Source of the DNA: Alkalinema sp. FACHB-956 | GTDB lineage: Bacteria > Cyanobacteriota > Cyanobacteriia > Leptolyngbyales > Leptolyngbyaceae | Length of the DNA stretch: 64,000 nt | Assembly (NCBI RefSeq): GCF_014697025.1 | Contig: NZ_JACJRC010000002.1 | Span: 248,001-312,000 of the forward strand | Direction of reading: 5' to 3' | Part shown: piece by piece, positions 47,903 to 56,477 of the stretch | Layout: every line of letters begins with the position of its first letter | Position numbering within the stretch: position 1 is the stretch's first letter | The notes under the pieces: generated by a model | Database searches by the model: none | Told to the model about the DNA's origin: nothing | The model's input: only the letters and a program-made list of their open reading frames with translations | Position numbers and translations under genes: made by a program

Positions 47903-48026
47903 AAGCATCAGCTAGCAATCCAGAAAACAATTACGAATTTAACAAATGACCAATTTAAAAAATCACTAATTTAAAAAGTCACGAACTCAAAAATTGCAAT
48001 GTGAGTACAATGCGAGGCGTGGAACA

Positions 48027-48287
48027 ATGGGAATGCCCTGCCAGGTGAATAGTATTGTGAAACTGAAGGCGGACGAGTTTCCCATGTCCCTGACCCAGGA
48101 AACGGTTCACACTGCCCAGAAAAGCGGATACCGCATTTATCCGATCGATGTTCCGTTGCAACTGGTAGATGACCAATGGCAAGCCCAGGGAGAAGTGATC
48201 ATTCAACAACTCACCTGGGAAAGCCAGAGAACCACGATCGTCTATCGTATCCATCGCTGCTACGAGGTTCCCTTCGCAGTTAAGTAA
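48027..48287 (+). CDS. DUF2584 protein
   Basis: A short cyanobacterial protein of 86 residues, starting MGMPCQVNSIVKLKADEF, as in DUF2584 family members. It has an alternating beta pattern (YRIYPIDVPLQLVDDQWQAQGEV; TTIVYRIHRCYEVPF) and no signal or membrane segment. Function unknown. ATG 48027 is chosen because it gives the conserved MGMPCQVNSI; the open frame extends to 47994 without conserved sequence. Confidence 0.88.
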   Translation: MGMPCQVNSIVKLKADEFPMSLTQETVHTAQKSGYRIYPIDVPLQLVDDQWQAQGEVIIQQLTWESQRTTIVYRIHRCYEVPFAVK

Positions 48288-48327
48288 AGTTCTCCTCCTA
48301 GGTCTGCAATTTCCTCAAAATGCGCGA

Positions 48328-49146
48328 TCAAGAAGCATTGAGGACATCGTTGGCGTAGATCACCGTTGTGGGATGACTATGGCGCGATCGGCTGTCTACA
48401 AACTGACTAGCAGAAATGTGGTTACCAGAAATCTGGCTATCAGAAAGCTGGCTAGCATCGCCTTCTTTTTGGGCATAGGCCAGTAACTCATCAGTCCATG
48501 CTGTGAAAATATCAAATACTTTTTCGACTAACTCGATCGCGAACCTTTGCTCCGCTTCTGTCAATACAAGTGATTCCAGTAATTGCTCGCTTTCGCAGGA
48601 TTTTGCAGCATGGCCATTTTCTAGATTGAAGTGAAATTGACCAAAGTATTGATATTCCTGTTGATTCAGAGCCTGGAGCTCTTGGGCCACTTTGGACGTT
48701 AAGCTAAACAAAATATTTCCCGTAGCTTCGATCGCTTCGATGACAGCAACTTTATAAATGGGCTCAGCATTGAACGTATAAGCTGCTAATTGATAGGACA
48801 ATTGCCTTGTGATGGGTGTATCATCGCCCCAGAGAAATCGTAATGTATCAACAAATCCCTTAGAAGTATTGAATCCCAACTTATTCAAATCGGTTAAAAA
48901 CCAAGGATAGTGGTGATCATCTTCATAGGTATGTTCATTGACTAGTTGTTGTACTGAACGGGTATCGGCATTGTTCCGAAATACATATTTATTCAGATCT
49001 CCAAAACTCATGATGAAATGGGCCATACAAGGCGCAAAGGCCAGCCGTTTTCTGGGATCAAGGCTGGTATCTGCCATGAAGGTAAAGAGCGGTAGTTGCG
49101 CATAGATTTGCTTTTTCCGTTCAATCAATTCCAGGATACTTTTCAT
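48328..49146 (-). CDS. Heme-oxygenase-fold protein, possible diiron/redox enzyme
   Basis: About 272 residues, all-helical. PLFTFMADTSLDPRKRLAFAPCMAHFIMSFGDLNKYV is the family N-terminal region. EHTYEDDHHYPWFLTDLNKLGF and YFGQFHFNLENGHAA carry clustered Glu, Asp and His that could form a diiron site as in heme-oxygenase-like diiron oxidases (UndA/CADD-like fold). No proximal heme His comparable to HO1 is seen. ATG 49146 is preceded by an AGAGG Shine-Dalgarno. The last 45 residues are a polar tail from repeat DNA (SDSQISGNHISASQFVDS). Downstream of the MddA-like gene (31-bp gap), probably one transcript. Confidence 0.8.
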   Translation of the reverse strand: MKSILELIERKKQIYAQLPLFTFMADTSLDPRKRLAFAPCMAHFIMSFGDLNKYVFRNNADTRSVQQLVNEHTYEDDHHYPWFLTDLNKLGFNTSKGFVDTLRFLWGDDTPITRQLSYQLAAYTFNAEPIYKVAVIEAIEATGNILFSLTSKVAQELQALNQQEYQYFGQFHFNLENGHAAKSCESEQLLESLVLTEAEQRFAIELVEKVFDIFTAWTDELLAYAQKEGDASQLSDSQISGNHISASQFVDSRSRHSHPTTVIYANDVLNAS

Positions 49147-49177
49147 GGAAACCTCTGAGAGAGTTGCTACATCGGAA

Positions 49178-49930
49178 TTACACATTTTTCGACAGAGCCT
49201 TATGCAGGAAGGGCAATGGAATCAGCATGGGAACCCGCGATCGATAGTTCGCGTAAACTTCGCCATGGACGTGAATTAAATCCCGTTCTTCAAATTGAAT
49301 GGCAACAAGGATGTAAACAGTTGTCACAACGGCAAAGAAGAGATGGGCCGCAGTCATTTGGGGCGTCGCCCAGAAGGCCAATAGCCAGCCGAGATAGAGG
49401 GGATGGCGAACGTGCTGATAGGGGCCTGGGGTTTTGAAGGCGATCGGGGTATAGGACTGGTTACGCCAATACAAATAGACCTGCCGCAATCCAAAAAGAT
49501 CAAAGTGATGAATCACAAACGTGCTACCCAGTACAATCAGCCAGCCGAGGGCACAGAGCAGGTAGAGGAATGCATGCCCGAGGGGATGGTTGACCTGCCA
49601 GATCATGCCCCCCATGGGTTGCCATTGCCAGAATAGGAGCAATAACGCGGCACTCGATGCCAGGACATAGGTACTGCGCTCGATCGGGTCTGGAATCACC
49701 CGCCGCCACTGTTGCTTAAAGGCCGGACGCGCCATGACACTATGCTGGATCGCAAACAAACCTAACAGTAGGAAATTGATCAGACAAGCTTCTGGGAACG
49801 ATCGAGTTAGGCCAGAGTCTAGCGTTTTGGGAACCAGAAAATTGCCAACGAACCCGATCGCGTACAAGAACGTGAATAGAAAAATCAGATAGGTGACAAT
49901 GCCGTAGATCAATGTAATGAAACGGCCCAT
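49178..49930 (-). CDS. Membrane methyltransferase, MddA/NnrU-like (isoprenylcysteine-methyltransferase fold)
   Basis: About 250 residues with five to six transmembrane helices. The C-terminal SAM-binding region PGPYQHVRHPLYLGWLLAFWATPQMTAAHLFFA and FEERDLIHVHGEVYANYRSRVP are characteristic of the family now called methanethiol S-methyltransferase (MddA), which makes dimethyl sulfide, and of NnrU-like proteins. HHFDLFGLRQVYLYWRNQ is also typical. ATG 49930 has a GGAG upstream. Substrate is inferred from family; other small thiols or phenols are possible. Confidence 0.85.
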   Translation of the reverse strand: MGRFITLIYGIVTYLIFLFTFLYAIGFVGNFLVPKTLDSGLTRSFPEACLINFLLLGLFAIQHSVMARPAFKQQWRRVIPDPIERSTYVLASSAALLLLFWQWQPMGGMIWQVNHPLGHAFLYLLCALGWLIVLGSTFVIHHFDLFGLRQVYLYWRNQSYTPIAFKTPGPYQHVRHPLYLGWLLAFWATPQMTAAHLFFAVVTTVYILVAIQFEERDLIHVHGEVYANYRSRVPMLIPLPFLHKALSKNV

Positions 49931-49978
49931 GATGAATTGCTCCCGGTCGATTGCAGAAATGAAATGATGACGCTCCAT

Positions 49979-50401
49979 TTATTGCCCTCCTTCGTCTGGA
50001 TCGTCGATTAAGTTAATTTGGGCTTCTTGGGATAACACCTTGATCGATCGGGTACCCGGTGCAAACTTCTGAGTTTTGCGAAATTCCGCCAAGGAAGCAG
50101 CTTTTTCAGGTAAGGGGATAATCACTGTTTCAAAGCCTGGAAGACTCTGGCTTGGATAGATGTAGTTGGGGTACAAAAACCAATATTCAGAATAGCGATC
50201 GGCCTTGACACTGCGGTCAGGAACATAAATTCGTCCTACTTCCTTCCCATTCTGAAAAATGCCCATAATCCCGCGTTCCATCTGCGCAGAAACGGGGGCA
50301 GAGAAGAAGTTCATCAGAATCACGAACAGCATCAAAACGCAGGGGATGAGTAAAAATCTACGATCGAGCCCTAGGAAACGAACTTGCTTGCGTGAATGCA
50401 T
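49979..50401 (-). CDS. Small exported protein of unknown function
   Basis: A 140-residue protein with a basic N-terminus (HSRKQVRFLGLDRRF) and one hydrophobic helix (LLIPCVLMLFVILMNFF) ending APVSA, a signal peptide or anchor. The mature part is beta-rich (EVGRIYVPDRSVKADRYSEYWFLYPNYIYPSQSLPGFETVIIPLP) and ends in an acidic tail. No family recognised. It is the first gene of a three-gene minus-strand cluster with the MddA-like and HO-fold genes (48-bp and 31-bp gaps), so a shared, unknown pathway is inferred. Confidence 0.75.
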   Translation of the reverse strand: MHSRKQVRFLGLDRRFLLIPCVLMLFVILMNFFSAPVSAQMERGIMGIFQNGKEVGRIYVPDRSVKADRYSEYWFLYPNYIYPSQSLPGFETVIIPLPEKAASLAEFRKTQKFAPGTRSIKVLSQEAQINLIDDPDEGGQ

Positions 50402-50447
50402 AACTTTAGCTCACTCATGGAATAAACAATGGTTTATGTCGAAGACT

Positions 50448-50498
50448 ATGCAGATTTCACAGAAATGCAGATTTCACAGAAATGCAAATCTTACAGAA
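50448..50498. repeat. 17-bp tandem repeat, three copies
   Basis: ATGCAGATTTCACAGAA at 50448-50464 and 50465-50481; ATGCAAATCTTACAGAA at 50482-50498. It lies in the leader of the three-gene minus-strand cluster. Confidence 0.94.
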
Positions 50499-50643
50499 GA
50501 AAACTGAGTTAATATTGGCTGCTATCGAACTATAGAAGTTGCTCAGTAAAAGCTCTATTCATACAACAGCCAATATTGAGATATGGCTAACACACAGCTA
50601 ACACATGACTAGCACAGCACTAAAAATTACTGTGATTGAACAC

Positions 50644-51165
50644 TTATCGACAACCGGGGCAATCCTCGTAGAATGCTTTGACCATGGCGTCCAGTTCTTT
50701 CCCGTGGTTGACATATTCCGCCCACAGATCATCGTAACTGGTCACAAACGTCTGCCACTCGCTCTTGACCGTATTCATTTCAGAATCGGGACTGGAGCCG
50801 ACATCCTTCAGCTTGGAACCTAAAATACCGATCGCCACTCGAGTGCGTTTCAGGTTTTCCACCACGGCATTCTTTTTGGGAGCCCAAGCCCAATTCCGAT
50901 CTTTCTCATGCAAGCGTTGTCCTGTGGCCTCCAGTTTTTCCTGTACATAGTCTAGATTGAGGCGCAATTCCCCGGTAAGGTTGTAGGCATCTCGCAGCCG
51001 CTGAGTAGCCACCGCATCCATCAACATAGGATAAAGTTTCTTGGCATTTTCCCAATTCACTTTGCGAGACTCATCCAGTTTGGCATGGCTAGCTGGGACA
51101 TGGGCCAGCAACATAGCCGCAGACATCCCGATTGCAACCAAGGGGGACAAAGATTTCAGTTTCAT
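50644..51165 (-). CDS. Exported helical protein with C-terminal CPGC
   Basis: A 173-residue protein with signal peptide SLSPLVAIGMSAAMLLAHVPASHA. The mature 145 residues are predicted all-helical, resembling a four-helix bundle (LYPMLMDAVATQRLRDAYNLTGELRLNLDYVQEKLEATGQRL; EWQTFVTSYDDLWAEYVNH). It ends EDCPGCR, a CxxC pair without the His of a c-type heme motif. A periplasmic metal- or redox-linked role is plausible given the CxxC and the iron-uptake genes nearby, but this is inference; the family is not recognised. Confidence 0.75.
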   Translation of the reverse strand: MKLKSLSPLVAIGMSAAMLLAHVPASHAKLDESRKVNWENAKKLYPMLMDAVATQRLRDAYNLTGELRLNLDYVQEKLEATGQRLHEKDRNWAWAPKKNAVVENLKRTRVAIGILGSKLKDVGSSPDSEMNTVKSEWQTFVTSYDDLWAEYVNHGKELDAMVKAFYEDCPGCR

Positions 51166-51341
51166 GATGTTCTCCTAGAGAAGAGTCAGTTGTAAAAATA
51201 GACAGAGAGAAATTGTTGGACTAGCCAAATCATCAACTAGCCAAGTCATCAACAAGTACGGCAGTCTGGCCGCATTACAGCCAAGCTGCTACAGAAAAGA
51301 ACTACAGTAAAGACACCGTTCACGACTGCGATCGCGGGAAG

Positions 51342-51524
51342 CTAGAAATCACCTTTTTTGCATTTCTGGCATTTTTCAACACCAGCACTCACATTTTTCA
51401 AGGGATCCTGGTGTTTAGCGTTACCTTGTTCCCAATAGGTAATCAATTGAGTGGCAATCACTTTGATGTCTGGATTGCTTTCGCTCTTTGCTTTGTCGAT
51501 CGCATCCTTGAATGCTTTTTGCAC
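51342..51524 (-). CDS. Short CxxC-ended protein or 3' gene remnant
   Basis: A 60-codon frame (start GTG) ending VEKCQKCKKGDF with CxxC. The same frame stays open upstream to about 51608 (CESHKFNDLKEIDIRIAKG and on) without a standard start codon or signal peptide. It may therefore be the 3' fragment of a truncated exported gene rather than an intact protein. The helical character and CxxC ending recall the 50644 product, suggesting distant paralogy, but identity is low by eye. Confidence 0.4.
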   Translation of the reverse strand: MQKAFKDAIDKAKSESNPDIKVIATQLITYWEQGNAKHQDPLKNVSAGVEKCQKCKKGDF

Positions 51525-51825
51525 TGCAAGGCGGGTATTAAGACAGCTTGTGCCTTTAGCAATTCGAATATCAATCTCTTTGAGATCATTAAACTTATGC
51601 GATTCACATTATTGATTCAGCATGGTCAACCTCAGACTGTATGTTGCTTTTGCCTATTTATAGTTATAGGAATATAGAGGGCTAATACAAAACTACCCAT
51701 AAGGGTAGTCTTCAGTAAATTCACCTTTAAAGTGAATCAAAATCCAGTTTTTATCTATCCAATACTCGATTTAAATATTGACTAAATTGAATGCCTTGTA
51801 GTTTGAATTATTTAAATAAAAATAA
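51525..51825. other. Spacer, mostly AT-rich
   Basis: Includes the upstream open part of the 51342 frame (to about 51608). The rest is AT-rich and without a gene. Confidence 0.45.
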
Positions 51826-52458
51826 TCAGGAATTGAGCGATCGCTGATGGCAGTGGATTTCAGTTTGTAAATTGTGGCGGGCTGCTTGTTCAAGGTCGGC
51901 AAAGAGTCGATTGGTGTGGTAAATTCGATCGCGCTGGAGAAAGTTTTGTAAAACCGCAATGCGACCCTGTTGATACTCGGCCAGAGAAACCCAGTCATAT
52001 TCCCGACGGATGGCCGCAGCATAGCGATCGTAGTCCTGAGGCGCACTCCCTAAGATCGCCAAGTCAGCGTCTAGGAGTAAAGCCGCATCGGGTAAATCAT
52101 CCGGAATACGATGGTCTTGGGTGGCCAGAATTAATCGCTTAATTGTGTGGATGCGATCGCGATCGATCGACCAAGCTTCTAAATAACCTTGAGCGACGGC
52201 AGCACTTTCGGCTTCGTTTGTCCTTTGGGTGGGATCGTAGACGATATCATGAAACCACGCCGCACACTGTAACGCGAGCCAATCTTGAGCCTTGGGACGG
52301 AGGGTTTCCAAGGTGTCTAATACATGGGCAATGTGTGGGAGGGTGTGGTAGTGGCGATGGCTTTCTGAATAGGCGTTGACAATTTCTTGATAGGTTTTCG
52401 TAATTTCGCGGTCCTTGACTGCCCAGGATTTTAACAGGGTATACCATCGCATCTTCAT
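51826..52458 (-). CDS. HD-domain metal-dependent phosphohydrolase
   Basis: A 210-residue HD-superfamily protein. HRHYHTLPHIAHVLDTLETL supplies the first His ligands, AAWFHDIVYDPTQRTNEAES the HD doublet, and DADLAILGSAPQDY the distal Asp. Similar small HD proteins hydrolyse nucleotides or act on unknown phosphoesters. No partner domain is present. Cytosolic. Confidence 0.88.
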   Translation of the reverse strand: MKMRWYTLLKSWAVKDREITKTYQEIVNAYSESHRHYHTLPHIAHVLDTLETLRPKAQDWLALQCAAWFHDIVYDPTQRTNEAESAAVAQGYLEAWSIDRDRIHTIKRLILATQDHRIPDDLPDAALLLDADLAILGSAPQDYDRYAAAIRREYDWVSLAEYQQGRIAVLQNFLQRDRIYHTNRLFADLEQAARHNLQTEIHCHQRSLNS

Positions 52459-52513
52459 TGGGGTTTATCCAAGCAATACTGCAATAAATTTCTAAAATTG
52501 CTAGTCTAAAATT

Positions 52514-52700
52514 ACGTGAGTTCGATAATTCGTGGTGAGGCTCGATCGTCGGGGCTGCTCCGCAGCGAAGATCGGGGAACGTCTCCCCGCCCCCCTGCGA
52601 TGTCAGGGGACTCTACTCCCCCGACACCCCCCGAAAGTGAATTCTCCATTTTTAAGGACAGGAGATCTGTGAGGGACACTTTGGCTTGTCGAACTCACGT
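52514..52700. mobile_element. MITE-like element with terminal inverted repeats and cloverleaf-like interior
   Basis: A 187-bp element. The 12-bp perfect terminal inverted repeats are ACGTGAGTTCGA (52514-52525) and TCGAACTCACGT (52689-52700). It is flanked directly by TAAAATT on both sides (52507-52513 and 52701-52707), a probable 7-bp target duplication. It encodes no transposase. The interior 52548-52625 can form a closing stem (GTCGGGG with CCCCGAC) around three hairpins: GCTGC/GCAGC, CGGGGA/TCCCCG and CCCCTG/CAGGGG. A 76-codon frame crossing it is not a gene. Confidence 0.8.
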
Positions 52701-52789
52701 TAAAATTGCTAGAAAGATGGCTAAAAAATTTAAGGGATCTGAGTAACAGCCCAGATCCCCATACTCAAACCATTTAGTTTGCCAAGCCG

Positions 52790-53746
52790 TTAACCTCTCG
52801 TCGAAATCCGGGCCATCTTCTTGAACGGTAGACTCACTTTACCCGTCAAACTCTGAAAATAAATGCCGCCAACCGTGATCAAAAACACCCCGTAGGCGAC
52901 ACCCTGCACCATGAATAGCCGTTGCGTATACCCAAACAACGCACTCAAAATCACCCCAGGAAAGCGATCGTCCGGTAACACCTTACTGAAGTTCCAGACC
53001 ATCGGCCCCAGAATGCAAGCCCGATTTTCCGCCTTGACAAAGCGCTCTTGGAAGAAACACAAGGCCGCAGACTTGCGATCGAGACTGGCTAACGCATTCA
53101 ACGCCACATCAAAATGCCCCAGGGCTGTCACCACCAATCCCGCCACAATCAGCAGCAGCAACACCCCCATCATCATAAAAAACTTACGCAGATTCAAGCG
53201 AATGCCCAGCTTGAACAACATGACCCCGATCGCTACAGCACCCGCTAGACCAGCTAGAGCTCCCAACGCAGGTACCAACCCCTGCTGAAACTTCGCTGAA
53301 ATAAATAGTACCGTTTCAAAGCCCTCGCGAATCACCGCAAAAAAGATGAGCGCAAATACGCCCCAACCGGCCTTGGCCTGATTTAGGGCTGCATGAATCG
53401 CGCCTTCCACATCGGTCTTGAGCGTGCGGGCATTTTGCGTCATCCAAATCAACATCCAGCTCAACAGCCCGATCGCCATCAGACTGAAGACCCCTTCCAG
53501 CAATGGCTCAAACACCGGGCCATACTTCTCATTGGATTGCCCCAAATTTTGCACAAACCAACTGAGCAGCACGCCCACCAAGCCACTCGCCGCCAATCCC
53601 ACGCCTACACCGCTATAGACCCAAGGTGTTAGATGGGATTGGCGTGCTTTTTTGAGATAGGCCAAAACAATGCCAACGACCAATGCCGCTTCCACCCCTT
53701 CCCGCAGGGTAATAACAAACGTGGGTAATGCAGAACTCAAGTCCAT
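52790..53746 (-). CDS. FTR1-family high-affinity iron permease
   Basis: About 318 residues with seven transmembrane helices. The two REGxE iron-translocation motifs are present: REGVEAALVVG in the first helix and REGFETVLFISAKF mid-protein. FTR1 permeases carry iron across the plasma membrane, usually after oxidation by a partner ferroxidase. ATG 53746 gives the conserved start LSSALPTFVITLREG. It is downstream of the HhH lipoprotein (53850-54860) and the multicopper oxidase on the same strand, a Fet3/Ftr1-like set. Confidence 0.94.
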   Translation of the reverse strand: MDLSSALPTFVITLREGVEAALVVGIVLAYLKKARQSHLTPWVYSGVGVGLAASGLVGVLLSWFVQNLGQSNEKYGPVFEPLLEGVFSLMAIGLLSWMLIWMTQNARTLKTDVEGAIHAALNQAKAGWGVFALIFFAVIREGFETVLFISAKFQQGLVPALGALAGLAGAVAIGVMLFKLGIRLNLRKFFMMMGVLLLLIVAGLVVTALGHFDVALNALASLDRKSAALCFFQERFVKAENRACILGPMVWNFSKVLPDDRFPGVILSALFGYTQRLFMVQGVAYGVFLITVGGIYFQSLTGKVSLPFKKMARISTRG

Positions 53747-53849
53747 AAAATACAATTCCCAATGCGAGTAAAGAAGAACATTCAATCGCTAGACAGATAT
53801 GGCTAGACAAGTATTGCTAGACGAAATTTCAGCCTCGATAAATCGCAAC

Positions 53850-54860
53850 CTAGGATGCCTTTTTCGTTTCCGTTTCAATTTGTTTGATCAGCGTACCCAC
53901 CTCTTCCGGTGTTTTTACGGATTGCTGGGGAGGAATGGCTGTAGGCCACACCTTCAACAGATCCGCCATCATCGCAATAATCTTTTTGTGACTGTCGGGA
54001 TATTCTTTCTGAATCTGATTCGCAATGCCTTTGTACAACTCATCGGCGTACATCACAAAACCGCGAGAGTCCTGATATTCGATCGCTTCCTTCACTTTGC
54101 CATCGGCGATCGCCGATGTATATTCTGAATTCGCCGTATCGAGCAAACCATTAATCACTTGCAGCACAAAATCGTGATCCTTGTGTTGGGTCTCCGGTAG
54201 CGCCGCGATCGCACCATCGATCGACTGCATAGATGCTTTGTATTCTTCAGCAGTTTTATTAGCATCCTTCGCACCTGCCTTCACCCGATCCTGAAGCGCA
54301 ATCAACTCATTCTTAAAGGCTTTTACATTGCGTTCATTCAGCTGATCTTCCACATCGGCATAAATTTCTTCCACCGGGTGGCCAATGTGGGGTTCGGCTT
54401 GATCTGGCTTACCCAAATCTAGTAATTCCTTGGCTACCATCATGTGGCCTTTCATCAGGCTCAACTTCACCATGTAATCGACATCCTTCGCCTCTCCCGT
54501 TAGCTGAATATCTTCGATCGTCACCATATCCTTGATCTGATCGAACTGCGCCTGGGTAATGACGTTTTTGGACACCAATTCTTCAACTTTGCCGTAGGGA
54601 CGACTGGCCTGGATTTTATTGGAAAGCGCCGGTACGCCCAGCTTAGCCTCCAGCTTATCCAGTTCTGACAAAATCGCAGCGTTGATATTAATTCTCTTGC
54701 TATGGCCCATATCCGCATGGGTTGCTTGCTCAGTGGGAGCAGTACTGGCAGCAGAGGTATTTTGGGAGGTGGATGTCGAGGGTGCTTGATTATTGCAAGC
54801 CACTAGGACGACTAGCCCACAGGAAGCAATCCATAGCCCGAAAAACTTCAAAAATTTCAT
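53850..54860 (-). CDS. Lipoprotein with ComEA-like HhH region and helical EfeO-like domain
   Basis: 336 residues. A signal peptide with lipobox LVAC (Cys22) is followed by a Ser/Thr-rich linker. Residues about 55-115 (RININAAILSELDKLEAKLGVPALSNKI to FDQIKDMV) match the ININ-type helix-hairpin-helix of ComEA/competence-like proteins. The remainder is an all-helical domain (GHMMVAKELLDLGKPDQAEPHIGHPVEEIY and later repeats) reminiscent of the periplasmic EfeO-type iron-handling bundle. It lies 103 bp upstream of ftr1 and is probably its periplasmic partner. The EfeO comparison is by pattern only. Confidence 0.82.
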   Translation of the reverse strand: MKFLKFFGLWIASCGLVVLVACNNQAPSTSTSQNTSAASTAPTEQATHADMGHSKRININAAILSELDKLEAKLGVPALSNKIQASRPYGKVEELVSKNVITQAQFDQIKDMVTIEDIQLTGEAKDVDYMVKLSLMKGHMMVAKELLDLGKPDQAEPHIGHPVEEIYADVEDQLNERNVKAFKNELIALQDRVKAGAKDANKTAEEYKASMQSIDGAIAALPETQHKDHDFVLQVINGLLDTANSEYTSAIADGKVKEAIEYQDSRGFVMYADELYKGIANQIQKEYPDSHKKIIAMMADLLKVWPTAIPPQQSVKTPEEVGTLIKQIETETKKAS

Positions 54861-55140
54861 CCTTCAAACCTTAGTGGTAATTTTTGACAAAAAGCTGACA
54901 TGATTAATGCTTGTATTTGATGGAGGGTGAGGTGAATCGGGAGATTTCTCCTCGGGCAGCATCCTCGAAATAAGTCCCTAAAAACTGCGTCAGACAAGGA
55001 ATCTAGAGTGCCCTAGGACTCAAAATTTGGAGAAAGGGGGATTTAACACGATCGAGACTCCTAGATTAATAGAGAGAATTTGATGAGAATAATTAGCTTT
55101 AACTGATTGAAAGCTATTCTGACGGTTTGTCGTAGGCATG

Positions 55141-56169
55141 TCAACTAGGCAATCCAGAAATCACATCGAAATAGCCCATGCACCCTGCTTCTGCGATCGC
55201 GTCTTGGTGAGGATGGAACATGAATTTCCCCGTTTCCTTAAAGCTGAATTCTAGAATGTGCCGTTCCGCTGTGCCCATGGTGATCACGTCGGTTTCGTAG
55301 GATGGCTCTAGCAATCGCCCCGTTGGGTTGACCCGAAATAAATTGGCGTGGAGGTGGAAGGTGGCCACGGGATCAAACTCAATCAAGTTCAGCACATACA
55401 GCCGAATCAGTTGATTTTGCTGAATTGGGATCGGCTGATGCATATAGGCGTGGGGCAGACCATTAAAGGCATACAGTTCATTTTTGTTGTCGTTATTAGT
55501 GTCATAGCCCGCCATGATGAGCACCATTTCATCCGCTGGGGGACGCGGTTGGGGGGGATCGATGATGAACATCCCGTAGAGTCCTTTGCCAATGTGGCGC
55601 GTGACGGGGGCCACGTGGCAATGGTAAAGATGGACACCGTAGGGTTCGGCATCAAATTCATAGATAAAGACATTGCCATTGCGCACGGGTTTTACGCCAT
55701 CCATGGCCGCAGGGTGAGTTCCATGGAAATGCAGGGAGTGGGAGTGGCCCGCTTTGTTGTAAAAAATGACCCGAATGCGATCGCCCTCAGTGGCGCGAAA
55801 GGTGGGGCCAGGAACCCGACCGTTGAGATTCCAGGTAATAAATTTAGTGCTTTTATTGAGTTGCAGTTCTCCCGTTTGGGCTTCGACGCGAAATTCCCGC
55901 ACAGTGCGCCCGTTTTCTTGGGTAACGGTACCGTAGTCAAACTCCCGCAAAATTTTTAATGGACTGATGCCAGACCCGTGGTGCATGGCCTCCTGGGGCA
56001 AGGGGGGAATGGTCACAGTTGCCGATCGTCCCCGCGATCGCCACAGTTGCGAGAGGCCGATCGTGGCACCCCCTGCCGCCCCCAGAAGCAGCCCAGCTTG
56101 CAGCAGTTGTCGTCGATTGAATAAGGGTTGCTTGATGTCCACGGTCTTGCTCGCAGGATCAATTCCCAC
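55141..56169 (-). CDS. Two-domain multicopper oxidase with type 1 copper in domain 1
   Basis: About 342 residues, Tat-exported (NRRQLLQAGLLLG). Domain 1 has SHSLHFHGTHP and LYHCHVAPVTRHIGKGLYGMF, which carries the Cys/His/Met type 1 copper ligands. Domain 2 has TFHLHANLF and FMFHPHQDAIAEAGCMGYF, whose HPH lacks the type 1 Cys. This pattern (T1 in domain 1 only) corresponds to type C two-domain oxidases, which form trimers. Upstream of the HhH lipoprotein and ftr1; the likely role is ferroxidase supplying Fe3+ to FTR1, though copper or phenol oxidation is possible. GTG 56169 has an AGGGA upstream; TTG 56187 is a longer alternative. Confidence 0.88.
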   Translation of the reverse strand: MGIDPASKTVDIKQPLFNRRQLLQAGLLLGAAGGATIGLSQLWRSRGRSATVTIPPLPQEAMHHGSGISPLKILREFDYGTVTQENGRTVREFRVEAQTGELQLNKSTKFITWNLNGRVPGPTFRATEGDRIRVIFYNKAGHSHSLHFHGTHPAAMDGVKPVRNGNVFIYEFDAEPYGVHLYHCHVAPVTRHIGKGLYGMFIIDPPQPRPPADEMVLIMAGYDTNNDNKNELYAFNGLPHAYMHQPIPIQQNQLIRLYVLNLIEFDPVATFHLHANLFRVNPTGRLLEPSYETDVITMGTAERHILEFSFKETGKFMFHPHQDAIAEAGCMGYFDVISGLPS

Positions 56170-56477
56170 CGTAATTTCCCTAGTCAATTGGAACGAGTCA
56201 ATTGGAACGAGTCAATTGGGAGATTTTAATGAGAAAAGGTATTGTCTAGGGTATCATCGCATTTTTTCAACCGAGTGCATAGAGGATTCGTTAGGTTAGC
56301 CCAATCTCTCCTGCCGGAAAACCGATGAAACGAGGGTCGGGAATCCGCTCAATGCCCTACTCTGACTGCATGGAAGTCTTAAACGGGTGGAGTGCTTTGC
56401 CCAGGGTAGAGCGATCGAGGATCAAATCACAGAGGGCTCTTCAGTAAAAATTATTGCAACTATCTGTCATTTATGAA
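56170..56477. other. Divergent spacer with 14-bp repeats
   Basis: Just upstream of the oxidase start, GAGTCAATTGGAAC-like units repeat about three times (56181-56218). No gene. It should hold the oxidase promoter. Confidence 0.55.

Noticed and set aside
52516-52746. 76-codon plus frame
   Set aside because: It runs through the MITE-like element and its Pro/Ser/Arg-rich translation simply reflects the hairpins.
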